Assembly: GCF_029867415.1 (NCBI RefSeq)
Contig: NW_026705403.1
Span: 186,001 to 250,000, forward strand
Direction: 5' to 3'
Source: Vicia villosa
Lineage: Eukaryota; Streptophyta; Magnoliopsida; Fabales; Fabaceae
Length of the DNA stretch: 64,000 nt
The stretch's first letter is position 1; each line of letters opens with the position of its first letter. This document shows positions 45,478-55,816 of the stretch, piece by piece. The notes under the pieces were generated by a model. It worked only from the letters and a program-made list of their open reading frames with translations. It was not told the origin of the DNA and searched no databases. The position numbers and the translations under genes were made by a program.

Positions 45478-46443
45478 ACACCATCGTTCCACTGATGATA
45501 TGAATAGAAATGCATCGTCGTACCACTGACGATGAAGATATAACAAAATACACCCACGTTCCACTGAAGGTGAACTACCAACGTTCCATTGGAGGTAGAA
45601 AGAGAGAAATACATCGACGTACCACTGACGATGAAGATAAAAAGATACACCAACGTTCCACTGAAGGTGAACTACCAACGTTCCACTGGAGGTAGAAAGA
45701 GATGTATCTCCGTACCACTGACGATAACACATACCAACATTCCACTGAAGGTATTGAAGAGAAATACATCGACGTACCACTGACGATGAAGATAACAAAA
45801 TACACCAACGTTCCACTGAAGGTGAACTACCAACGTCCCACTGGAGGTAGAAAGAGATGTATCGCCGTACCACTGACGATAACACATACCAACGTTCCAT
45901 TGAAGGTATTGAAGAGAAATACATCGACGTACCACTGAAGATGAAGATAACAAAATACACCAACGTTCCACTGAAGGTGAACTACCAACGTCCCACTGGA
46001 GGTAGAAAGAGATGTATCGCCGTACCACTGACGATAACACATACCAATGTTCCACTGAAGGTATTGAAGAGAAATACATCGACGTACCACTGACGATGAA
46101 GATAAAAAAATACACCAACGTTCCACTGAAGGTGAACTACCAACGTCCCACTGGAGGTAGAAAGAGATGTATCGCCGTACCACTAACGATAACACATACC
46201 AACGTTCCACTGAAGGTATTGAAGAGAAATACATCGACGTACCACTGACGATGAAGATAACAAAATACACCAACGTTCCACTGAAGGTGAACTACCAACG
46301 TCCCACTGGAGGTAGAAAAAGAGAAATACATCGACGTACCACTGACGATGAAGATAAAAAGATACACCAACGTTCCACTGAAGGTAATCTACCAACGTTC
46401 CACTAGTGGTAGAAAGAGATGCCCTGTCGTATTACTGACGGTG
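45478..46443. repeat. 155-bp tandem array built from about 31-bp subunits (Ogre 3' UTR minisatellite)
   Basis: Blocks recur at a strict 155-bp offset (for example 45702, 45857, 46012, 46167). Each block contains five variants of CGTNCCACTGANGGT, so the average subunit is about 31 bp. Overlapping ORFs of up to 165 codons on both strands are produced by the repeat because its length is not a multiple of three. Legume Ogre elements are known to carry such variable minisatellites between pol and the 3' LTR. Confidence 0.92.
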
Positions 46444-47474
46444 AAGAGCAATCAATAATACTTTGCTTTTCTTTTCAAAGTTGAGAATGCAAACACAAAT
46501 GCATAATCTCAACATTCATCATTCAGCGACCAAAATTCAATTCATGGCCAAATGGAAGGAGGCTGCCAAATAAGACCGAATCAAGTGAGGGAAAAACTCA
46601 CTAGATTTCAGTTTGTAAGTATATGAACAGAATAACTGAAACATATTATCCACATAGAAACAAATTCAGTGGGGATTTCAAAAAAGTGAGTATTTTCTGC
46701 CTAAAGATACTCTAAATGAAAGAGCAATCTGATTGACAGTGAACTTTATGATATCAAATGTGAATGCATGACTATTTTTTATGCATGTTAATGATGCTTA
46801 TGTTGCCAAAACTTAGCACAAGGAGTAACTCAAGAGATAGAGTACAAAATAACAATCAAGCATGTCTCGAGCTGAACACCAGAGCAGAAACTGCTATAAC
46901 AACCTTTTGATGGCTTCAGAATAAACGCTACCCAACACCAGGGAACATTGGAGCTGAGAGAACAAAAATAACTGAGTTCTTCATCATATTCGAACCAGGC
47001 CAAAAGTACATTGAGTGGAACACATTCTTCTTCTTTTGCATATGAATATATCAATATATCCATTCCTTGTAATGCACTTATGGATCAAAGTAAAACTTCC
47101 TTTTTATATATTTCAAAAAGGATTTTGTTGAGATCAATTTTCTTTTTGTTTCAAAAATTACTATCAACAATAAATGACATTTTGAGAGATATGAAAGAAA
47201 TAAGATTGCCAATAAAGGGTAAAGGCTCAAACTTTTTAATAGAATGGTAGCTTGCAAAAGGCAAGACCCCATAGATGATTACAAAGTTTGGAAAATGGTA
47301 ATTTTGTGGAAAAGGTACATTGAAATGTAATGACCCCGTCCTCTCTCTCAACTTGGAATTCCTAAGTAAAGGCTTCCGTTGAAATGTGTTGAACTTCTTC
47401 ATGATAAACAGATGACTGCTGATGATCAAGTCTTGTCTGATGTAGTTACTTGCCATGAATCCCTAACTTTTGCC
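46444..47474 (-). other. Ogre 3' untranslated region, no recognisable feature
   Basis: About 1 kb of AT-rich DNA without homology I can name. The short ORFs on both strands (60-100 codons) have no domain, no neighbour logic and low-complexity composition. Confidence 0.5.
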
Positions 47475-47617
47475 TGGACCGCCCTTTCGGGTTTTCAGTC
47501 CACCGGGTATTTTATTCTGTTTATGTCTCTAATTTTTGCCTGGACCGCCCTTTCGGGTTTTCAATCCATCGAGACGCTCCTTTTTTCCTAAGCCGCCCTT
47601 TCGGGTTTTCAACTTAG
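47475..47617 (-). ncRNA. Three tandem hairpin modules downstream of Ogre pol
   Basis: Three modules at 47475-47502, 47541-47568 and 47588-47617 share the core CCGCCCTTTCGGGTTTTCA. Each is enclosed by a short inverted repeat: TGGA..TCCA in the first two and CTAAG..CTTAG in the third, so the flanking stem changed on both sides. The core itself can pair CCC-GAAA-GGG. They lie in the transcript just after the pol stop at 47639. An RNA structure is inferred; its function is unknown. Confidence 0.55.
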
Positions 47618-47638
47618 CGAGCTGTTCTTTTATTATTT

Positions 47639-48952
47639 TTAGGCGAAGTATTTCTTGACTACATCAGCATTCACGGGATGTGGGAGCTCCTCTCCATCCA
47701 TAGTTGCAAGAATTAATGCACCGCCAGAGAAGGCTTTCTTAACAACGTAGGGTTTTTCGAAATTAGGAGTCCACTTGCCCCTTGAATCAGAGGTGAAAGA
47801 CAAGATCCTTTTGAGCACGAGGTCGCCTTCTCTGAATACACGAGGTAAAAAGCTTTCTTCATTCTTTTCTGGTACAACTGACCATGGCATAAAGCCGTCA
47901 TTCTCTTTTCTTCTATCAAATTCAATTGATCAAACCTGCTCTGACACCACTCAGCCTCAGATAACTTGGTTTCCATTAAAATTCTCAACGATGGAATCTC
48001 AACCTCAATAGGGAGCACTGCTTCCATACCATAAACCAAAGAAAAGGGAGTTGCCCCTGTTGAAGTACGAACAGATGTACGGTACCCATGCAAAGCAAAT
48101 GGGAGCATCTCATGCCAGTCCTTGTACGTAACAACCATCTTTTGCATAATCCTTTTAATATTCTTATTTGCTGCTTCAACAGCTCCATTCATCTTTGGCC
48201 TATAAGGCGAAGAGTTGTGATGTTCAATTTTGAAACTTTCACACAGTTCTCTCATCATACTGTTATTCAGATTCGAGCCATTATCAGTGATGATCTTGCT
48301 CGGTACACCATATCTGCAGATGATGTTGTTCTTGATAAATCTAACCACAACTTGCTTTGTCACATTAGCATATGATGCAGCTTCCACCCACTTGGTAAAA
48401 TAATCAATTGCTACCAGGATGAATCGGTGTCCATTTGAAGCTTTGGGTTCAATCATGCCAATCATATCAATACCCCACATAGAGAAAGACCATGGAGAAG
48501 AAATAACATTGAGAAGTGTCGGAGGCACATGAATCTTGTCAGCATACACTTGACACTTGTGACATTTCTTTACAAACTTGTAGCAATTAGATTCCATTGT
48601 AAGCCAATAGTAACCTGCTCAAAGCATCTTTTTAGCCATCGAATGTCCATTGGCATGGGTACCAAAAGATCCTTCATGAATTTCATGCATTAACATGTCT
48701 GCTTCGTGTCTATCCACGCATCTGAGCAAAACCATGTCATAATTCCTTTTATACAAAACATCAGCATTGATGAAGAAACTGCCAGCCATTCTCCTCAAAG
48801 TTTTCTTATCCTTATTTGATGCCCCAAGTGGGTACTCTTGGGTCTGAAGAAAATGCTTAATATCGAAGTACCAAGGCTTCTCATTTGCTGATTCCTCAAC
48901 TGCAAATACATGAGCAGGTCTATCAAGACGTCTGATTGTAATCTAAGGTTCC
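47639..48952 (-). pseudogene. Ogre/Tat-type integrase, broken, 5' part lost
   Basis: The minus-strand frame contains the integrase zinc region (KKCHKCQVYADKIHVPP), core motifs (WGIDMIG, ITDNGSN, NGAVEAANKNIKRI) and the C-terminal GPY-like part. Breaks are a TAG near 48946, a TGA near 48615 and a frameshift near 47890, after which the true C-terminus (VNADVVKKYFA) is read in another frame to 47639. The SIRE-like element is inserted at 48953; the rest of the pol upstream is not found beyond it. It is non-functional. Confidence 0.9.
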
Positions 48953-50238
48953 TGAAGGATAGAAAAACACTTAGAAAGGGGGGGATTGAATAAGTGTGAC
49001 TTTAAATCTTGGACGATAAAAATAAATGCACAAATATTTTTATCCTGGTTCGCTGTTAACGAAGCTACTCCAGTCCACCCCCGCAGAGATGATTTACCTC
49101 AACTGAGGATTTAATCCACTAATCGCACGGATTACAATGGTTTTCCACTTAGCCGCAACTAAGTCTTCCAGAGTCTTCTGATCACAACCTGATCACTCCA
49201 GGAACAACTGCTTAGTTCACTCCTAAGACTTTTTCTAGAGTCTACTGATCAACACGATCACTCTAGGCTTAGTTCACTCCTAAGACTTTCTGCTCAGCCA
49301 ACTGCTAAGACTTCCTCTAGAGTATTCTGATCAACCTGATCACTCTAGTTACAAACTGCTCAGCCAACTGCCAAGACTTCCTAGAGTATACTGATCAACC
49401 GATCACTCTAGTTCCTTACAACTTAATGTAATCAATTCAAGAGTTTACAAATGCTTCTTAAAAGCGATAATCACAACTGTGATATTTCTCTTACAGTTTA
49501 AGCTTAATCTCACTAAGATATTACAACAGCAATGTAGTGAGCTTTGATGAAGATGAAGATTCTGAGTTTTGATTTGAACAGCGTTTCAGCAAGTTTGATA
49601 TGAGTTGATTTTGTGCAGAATCGTTAACCTTGCTTCTCATCAGAACTTCATATTTATAGGCGTTGAGAAGATGACCGTTGAATGCATTTAATGCTTTGCG
49701 TGTTCCGTACAGCTTTGCATTTAATGTTATACGCTTTTGTCAACTACCTCGAGCCTTGTTCACGCTGTGTCTACTGACGTAGCCTTTAGTAGCTTTAACG
49801 TTCCTTTTGTCAGTCAGCGTAGTCTGCCACGTGTACTTCCTTCTGATCTGATGTTTGTGAATACGACGTTTGAATATCATCAGAGTCAAACAGCTTGGTG
49901 CACAGCATCTTCTGATCTTCTGACCTTGAAGTGCTTCTGAGCGTGATACCATCTTCTGATTTTCAGTGCTTCTGATCTCATGTTCTTCTGATGCTTCCAT
50001 AGACCCATGTTCTGATTCTGCTTCGACCATCTTCTGATGTCTTGCCAGACCATGTTCTGATGTTGCATGCTGAACCATTTGAGACACATCTTCTGAGCGC
50101 TGAATTATGCGTACTCTTTATATATTTCCTGAAAGGGAAATTGCATTGGATTAGAGTACCATATTATCTTAAGCAAAATTCATATTATTGTTATCATCAA
50201 AACTAAGATAATTGATAAGAACAAATCTTGTTCTAACA
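48953..50238 (-). repeat. 3' LTR of the SIRE-type element (1286 bp)
   Basis: On the minus strand it starts TGTTAGAACAAGATTTGTTC and ends TTTCTATCCTTCA, well-known SIRE-type LTR ends. A TATA box is at 49651-49658. Between 49909 and 50096 the plus strand has ten TTCTGA hexamers. Confidence 0.9.
49651..49658 (-). promoter_or_regulatory. TATA box of the SIRE-type LTR
   Basis: The minus strand reads CGCCTATAAATATG, a good TATA box in the LTR. Confidence 0.6.
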
Positions 50239-50239
50239 A

Positions 50240-50400
50240 TCTCCCCCTTTTTGATGATGACAAAAACATATATAAATGATATGAATTTGCGATCAGAAAG
50301 AGTAGACGGCAAAAGACAAATTACACAGCTATAGCATAAGCATATGAATATGTCTCCCCCTGAGATTAACAATCTCCCCCTGAGATAAATAATCTCCCCC
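50240..50400 (-). other. Polypurine tract plus three upstream tract-like repeats (SIRE)
   Basis: The main tract, AAAAAGGGGGAGAT on the minus strand (50240-50252), abuts the LTR. About 100-150 bp upstream in the element, TCAGGGGGAGA occurs three times at 20-bp intervals (about 50353, 50373, 50393). Several purine tracts in a row are a feature of this lineage. Confidence 0.75.
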
Positions 50401-51404
50401 TGAAATAAATACTCGAAGAACTTTGATAAAAGACTTCCCTGATTATTTCGGTAGAGACGATCATATAAGCTTCTGCCTTCAGAGAATTCATAGCTTCTGA
50501 CTTCTGCTTCCATTGGACAGCTTCAGAACTTGAATTTCATTGGTCTTCAGAACATTCACAGCTTCTGACTTCTGCTTCCATTCAGGACAGCTTCAGAACT
50601 TGAATTACTGGATCTTTTAGAACATTCACATCTTCTGATTTCTGCTTCCCTCGGATAGCTTCAGAACTTTGAATGTCTACCAACATCACTTCATGCTAGA
50701 TTTGTATCAGAACATTGTTGAATGTACCAGAGCATCATCTGAGCATCTCTACATCCTGAAATGTTACAGAACAAAAACTAAACGACAAAAGTCAGCATGA
50801 ACGAGTTAGAACATAAAATGTATATTCAAATACATAATATGTATCAGAGCCAAATGTATCAGAACATTTAGGCTAAAAACATGTATCAGAGCAAATAATG
50901 TATCAGAGCCATAACATTATATGTATCAGGGCAAATAGAATTTTGTCATAACAGGATAGACAATGATATTCAAATTCTATTATCAGTGCTTCTGATTCAT
51001 TCTTCTTTCTTGCTTCTGATCTCTGAAGCTTGACAGCACTCAGCTTGCTTCAGTTTCCATGGTTTTGCTTCTAGTGTTTGCTTTGAAGATTCACTTCACT
51101 TCTCTGTACCTGCAAAACACTTAAACCATATAGAACTTGCAGTTCTTGTTAGTGAATGTGTGGGAGCCTTTACCCAGCAACTGATAGATTTAATCAAATC
51201 ATTTATCATTTATCTTTCTCCCCCTTTTTGTCATAACATCAAAAAGAATATATAAAAAAAAATCAGATGTATAAAACGACAAAAGAAAACATTTACTGGA
51301 ATGCAAAACACAAAGAAACTTTTTCATTGATCAGCAAAAGATATTACAAGAAGAATGCAGGAAAACAGATGCAACAAGGAAAGGAAACTACAAAGACCAA
51401 AAGA
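50401..51404 (-). other. SIRE 3' spacer rich in TTCTGA/TCAGA words
   Basis: Non-coding stretch between the extra ORF and the purine tract. It contains tandem-like words CTTCTGACTTCTGCTTCCATT (50488-50515, 50550-50585, 50625-50655) and ATGTATCAGAGC/ATGTATCAGAAC (50825-50940). There is no gene. Confidence 0.6.
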
Positions 51405-52604
51405 CTAAGATCCTAGCCTACGCAAAATCCGCGCCAGAACATCATGAATCCCGTCAGTGCTTGTAGCTTGCCTTGTCATGAAGGAACGAAACTCAGCATT
51501 GGCTGCTTCTTGCGCGTCCAAACGAGAAGCCAGCATAGCTTGATTCTGATGAAGAGTTTCCAAGGTCTCCATCAGAGCTGAGGTTTCACCAGAAGAAGAA
51601 GCACCAGTATTTCTGCCCAGAGGGACAGCAATCTCAGCAGGGTGATCTTCTGGAAGATCTTCAGCTTGTGCATCTCCCATTTCCTCATCTGAGTCTGACT
51701 CAGAAGGAGCCTTGGCATATTCTGGTTCAGGCAGCTCAGAAGTTCCATCTTCCAATGCTTGAAGAATAGCTGCTAGGTTTGTTGGAGGAGTAGGACCAGC
51801 AACATCAGCACGATAAACCACTACTGGAAAGACCATGTGAGGTGCTTTTTCAGAAGGGTTCATTCTGAACCAGTTGAACAGCCACTGAAAATCTCCAGTC
51901 AGCACAGGAAACCAGAGCACAGAAGATCGGGGTTTCCATACCACGATATCTCTGCAGAGATTTTCTTCTTCCAACTCATCTGCAGGTATCTTCTCTTCAA
52001 GAACACTTCTGTTCCTGATGAGACAGTGGTGGCTGCTCTCACCAACTTCCAACCGGAGACCACGAACACCAGGAGCTTCAGACATAATCCTTCTCTGAGT
52101 GTCTGTAGCCTTCTCCAGAAAATCCTGACGAAAGGTATTCCAGAGGTTGTTTGTAGCATACTCATCCAGATGATTAAGGTGAGCAGCACCAAGAATCTCC
52201 AACCAGCCATTTACATCAGCATGTAAAAGCTCCAGATATGTTTGAGTGGTAGGGGTTGGAGTGTTGACAGTGAACCTTGAGTCGGGAAGAACAACACTAT
52301 AGGGATTAGGTGTTCTGGTGGGAAAAGGATATGAGAGGGATGAAGAAATATCTGATGGAAGGGTTAAAGGAGAGGAGATATCAGATGGTGAAGAAGGTGG
52401 TTCCGAGAGGATGAATGAGGAGGAAGAGGTGGAGGAGGTCTTTGAAGAGGGAGGTGATTTACGGGAACCGTCAAAGGGTTGATACACTTTGAGAGGGTCA
52501 TAGGAGATCCTAACTCTTTTAGATTTGGTTTCTGGTTCAGCAGATGCTTTTCTCTTTTGTTTCCTATCATTGTCTTGATTCCCAGAGCTTGACGATGGAT
52601 TCAT
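51405..52604 (-). CDS. SIRE extra ORF (env-like position), 399 codons, intact
   Basis: The minus-strand ATG at 52604 opens an uninterrupted frame. The N-terminal 40 residues are Lys/Arg-rich with a KRKASAEPETKSKRVR stretch that could be a nuclear signal. A Ser/Pro/Thr-rich region follows (about 45-120), then a globular part (LELLHADVNGWLEILGAAHL; WFPVLTGDFQWLFNWFRM), an acidic segment (SESDSDEEMGD) and a C-terminal heptad-like region (SALMETLETLHQNQAMLASRL) fit for a coiled coil. It lies where SIRE1-like elements carry their env-like ORF, but I see no signal peptide or transmembrane helix, so an envelope function is not supported. It stayed open although pol is deleted. Confidence 0.75.
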   Translation of the reverse strand: MNPSSSSGNQDNDRKQKRKASAEPETKSKRVRISYDPLKVYQPFDGSRKSPPSSKTSSTSSSSFILSEPPSSPSDISSPLTLPSDISSSLSYPFPTRTPNPYSVVLPDSRFTVNTPTPTTQTYLELLHADVNGWLEILGAAHLNHLDEYATNNLWNTFRQDFLEKATDTQRRIMSEAPGVRGLRLEVGESSHHCLIRNRSVLEEKIPADELEEENLCRDIVVWKPRSSVLWFPVLTGDFQWLFNWFRMNPSEKAPHMVFPVVVYRADVAGPTPPTNLAAILQALEDGTSELPEPEYAKAPSESDSDEEMGDAQAEDLPEDHPAEIAVPLGRNTGASSSGETSALMETLETLHQNQAMLASRLDAQEAANAEFRSFMTRQATSTDGIHDVLARILRRLGS

Positions 52605-52920
52605 GATGAATTTTCAGATATTGGAAACTGCTAGGGTTTATGATATGAAAATAGAGAGATGAAAAAGAAACCAAATGCAGAGAGAGAGAAATATGAGAGG
52701 GAAAAGAAACGTTTGAAGAGTATATAAAAAAAACTGAAAGAGAGTAAATGATGAAAAGCATTTAATGTTACGTGACATGAGGAGAGATAATAATGACAAA
52801 AAACGTGATTTGCACAGTTACCTAAGTAGACGTCCCCTCAACTGCACGCACGCTTGTCCAGGAATAGTGAACACGTGTTTACCATCTGGATAGCCAGTTA
52901 CAGTCATACGTAAGAATTTC
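52605..52920 (-). other. Spacer upstream of the SIRE extra ORF
   Basis: Purine-rich (minus strand pyrimidine-rich) 316-bp spacer between the pol deletion joint and the extra ORF. It could serve as leader of that ORF. No clear promoter is seen. Confidence 0.45.
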
Positions 52921-53820
52921 TCATCTTCTCATTCTGAGCTTGTTTCTGAAGACCCAATTTGTACCGATTATATTGAATCCATCTGGTCTAGGAACAAGAT
53001 CCCAAACATCATTCCTTGTAAACTGATTTAGTTCTTCTTGCATAGCAATTATCCAGTCTGGATCTTCTAGAGCATGATCAACAGAAGTTGGCTCGATCAA
53101 AGATACAAGACCTAATTGACAGTCTGCATTGTTTCTAAGGAATGCTCTTGTTCTGATTGGATCATCCTTCTTTCCGAGAATGACAGCTTCTGAATGACCA
53201 GAGATGAGTCTGGATGATCTTCTGACAGATGGTTCTTCAGAAATACTTAGATCCTCCAGAGAAGCTGATACTTGATCTTCAGATTCTTTGCTTCTGAGAA
53301 GCTCTGCTTCTGATGCGTTGCTTCTTGGCTCAACAACTTCTGATATGTCAATATCACAACCTGCAAAATTATCAACTTGCTTTGGTTTTTCAGAACCAAG
53401 CTTATCATCAAACCTGATATTGATTGATTCTTCTACAACCAATGTTTCAGTATTGTATACTCTGTAGCCTTTTGAGCGTTCAGAATATCCAAGAAGGAAA
53501 CACTTTTGAGCTTTGGAATTAAACTTACCAAGATGATCTTTAGTGTTTAGAATAAAGCACACACATCCAAAAGGATGGAAATATGAAATGTTGGGCTTTT
53601 TATTCTTCCACAATTCATAGGGAGTCTTATTAAGAATAGGTCTGATAGAGATTCTATTCTGAATATAACATGCAGTGTTTATTGCTTCTGCCCAGAAATG
53701 CTTAGCCATATTGGTTTCATTGATCATGGTTCTGGCCATTTCTTGAAGAGTCCTATTCTTTCGTTCTACAACCCCATTCTTATGATTCAGATCAAAATGA
53801 GTAGAGAAGTGAATCCTATG
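52921..53820 (-). pseudogene. SIRE-type copia pol fragment (integrase to start of RT)
   Basis: The minus-strand frame shows the integrase end (NGVVERKNRTLQEMARTMI, FWAEAINTACYIQNR), the copia linker (FHPFGCVCFILNTKDHLGKF, GYRVYNTET) and the RT start (PDWIIAMQEELNQF, NDVWDLVPRP, NWVFRNKL), then stops at the deletion joint. The codons before about 53800 read into the joint with the Athila tail. Without the RT catalytic part and RNase H it cannot be autonomous. Confidence 0.88.
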
Positions 53821-53825
53821 TAATG

Positions 53826-54223
53826 CCGAGCACCTAAACCATTTGTTACCCCGTTCTTTGTTTACCCACCAAACCAAAGCCACGTTACATCCCTAAGACC
53901 TCATAAAGTGTGTGTAATCTCTGTGTGTAGTGATTTGAGGATTTATTCAAAGTTGAAAGTAATATGCATGCCTTGATATTATGAGTGTAGACACTTTAAC
54001 CCGGAGAGATTTTGTGAGAGTGTGAAAAGCTTGCAGGTGAAAAGCGTGTTCGAAAGTGGGAATGCCATTGATAGTCTGAAAAAGGAAACCTTACACTCGA
54101 TTGCTAAGTGTAGGAATCGTGCGAAAAACCTGGTTGTGTTGTGGAGAAAAGAGTCTCGTCGGTGACCTTTGTTTTGACTCGATACATCACTTGAGGACAA
54201 GCAATGAGATAAGTGTGGGGTTG
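53826..54223 (+). other. 3' tail of another Athila copy, ending in a polypurine tract
   Basis: From about CCGTTCTTTGTTTACCCACCAAACC the sequence is Athila 3'-untranslated type. It ends TTGAGGACAAGC...AAGTGTGGGGTTG (54191-54223), immediately before the LTR. The same kind of region follows ORF-1 at the right edge. The left border with the SIRE fragment is uncertain by tens of bases. Confidence 0.65.
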
Positions 54224-55663
54224 TGATCGGTCACCATTTCTAGTAAGTTTCCGCACCTTTTTCCGACCAAAAGTCATAATCTTGGTAATACTAAGTGGCA
54301 TTGTTATAGGTTTTATTATAAGTTTCTTAATTTGTCGGTTGTTTGAGTTTTGCATGCTAGTGTGTTTTAAGTTTTATAAAAGTGCCATTTTATGCGTTGG
54401 TTGTTAGTTTGTTGTTGGCCAGGTTGACCCAGGAATGAGATAGGAACTTAGGACACTTCGGGGCGAAAAAAGAAGCTGAAAGAACCAAAGATGAAGGTTC
54501 ACACGGGCACCCGTGTGCATGCACACGGGCCGTGTCAAAAGATGGCTGGAAAGATGTTTTTGAGAAGCAAAACAGAGGTTTCACACGGGCACCCGTGTTC
54601 CTGCACACGGCCCGTGTGGAAAGATGCGTGGAAAGGAAATTTTTGAGAGCTGACCAGAGGAACAACACGGGCACCCGTGTTCCTGCACACGGACCGTGTT
54701 GTTAGGCGCGGGCAGATGTTCAAGTTTTGTAATTTTGAAAGCATGGATCTCATTAAGGGTATTTCGGACCTTTCGGATGCGGAGGAAGTGAGCCAACACT
54801 ACTAAAACCTAACGGGAAGAAGTGTGAAGGCAGCTTGGATCATTGAGGATAGAGAATTACAGAGAAAGAACAGTCAAGGGTTTTGGAAGAGATCTTCAAG
54901 AGCACTCGCGATTGGAGATCATATCGACCGATAATTTCTTGTAATGACTTCATTTACTCTTGTTATTTTCTTAAACACTATGAGTAGCTAAACTATTTTA
55001 TGCTAGGGTGATGTCCCTAAATCTTTTCATGTAATGACTTGTTAAAACCGTTGTGATGAATTTGATGTTTTTATAATTTGAGTTTATGATTCAAAGATTT
55101 TCATGCTTCATCATATTGGAAAATATTTTGTTGATCTATGATTAGGGTTAGGCGTGACACACCACTCTAATGCGTTTTGAATCAAAACATTACCGGTAAA
55201 TCGCTTAGGAATAAGGATTTCACCATAGTGATCATTCATTCTAGATTACGATGCATAATGCCTTAATACTAAAATCAATTATTGAGGAATTGAAATTGAC
55301 TTTTAAGTATTAATAAGTTCTCCACTAAGGAATTAGGGAAAACTATTTTATGGAATTGATACTCAATTGTAGTCACATCTTTTCATGAACAACGGTGTTC
55401 TCAAGTAGTTACATAAGATTTATACATCAACCTTAGCATGCCTTCTCATTTGTGAACCAAATCATCATTTACTTATCGTTTTTAATTATAAACAGTTAGT
55501 AGTTTTATCAAGCAAATCAAAAACCAACAATAGCTTTTTGTTCAGTTGAAATTTAGTCCTGGCTTATATTTTATCCGCAGTCCTTGTGATCGATACTTGG
55601 ATTCAACTCCATTTTAATAACTACATCGGTAACAAAAGTAGTACACTTGCTATTTTCCGATCA
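54224..55663 (+). repeat. Athila-type LTR (1440 bp)
   Basis: It starts TGATCGG and ends CCGATCA, perfect 7-bp inverted ends. It is preceded by a polypurine tract and followed after six bases by a primer-binding site, so it acts as 3' LTR to its left neighbour and 5' LTR to its right neighbour. It carries three pairs of CACGGG/CCCGTG palindromes at 54501-54699. Confidence 0.85.
54501..54699. repeat. Three pairs of ACACGGG-type palindromes in the Athila LTR
   Basis: The first member, ACACGGGCACCCGTGT, starts at 54501, 54583 and 54665. The second, ACACGG(G/C/A)CCGTGT, starts at 54523, 54605 and 54687. The start distance is 22 bp in all three pairs and the pairs repeat every 82 bp. The two members are different but related palindromes. 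Confidence 0.95.
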
Positions 55664-55669
55664 AGTTTT

Positions 55670-55687
55670 TGGCGCCGTTGCCGGGGA
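55670..55687 (+). other. Primer-binding site (tRNA-Asp)
   Basis: TGGCGCCGTTGCCGGGGA is complementary to the 3' end of plant tRNA-Asp (...CCCCGGCAACGGCGCCA). It is the standard Athila primer site. Confidence 0.92.
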
Positions 55688-55816
55688 CTGCCAAACTATA
55701 AGCCGAACTTTAAGTCAATTGAAATTTTGTTGCTCTGCGACCAAAATTTTATTTTTATCTGTTAATTTTAATTTCGTTGCAGTCTTGTATCTGTTCTAAC
55801 TGTTGTCTAACTGTTT
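55688..55816 (+). other. Athila leader
   Basis: A short untranslated leader between PBS and gag, T-rich in its second half. No specific signal is recognisable. Confidence 0.5.

Larger units (their letters stand above)
48953..53825 (-). mobile_element. SIRE/Maximus-type copia element, internally deleted and 5'-truncated
   Basis: From its 3' side it has an LTR (48953-50238), purine tract, spacer, a 399-codon extra ORF and a 300-codon pol fragment. The RT/RNase H part between pol and the extra ORF is deleted (joint about 52921-52930). The 5' end stops near 53825 against an Athila tail. The LTR end is inserted in the Ogre integrase with a candidate duplication GTTCC at 48948-48952, whose partner is lost. 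Confidence 0.85.

Noticed and set aside
45466..46406. Many overlapping ORFs of 65-165 codons on both strands
   Set aside because: They shift by exactly 155 bp and arise from the tandem repeat; the protein strings are repeat translations without domains.
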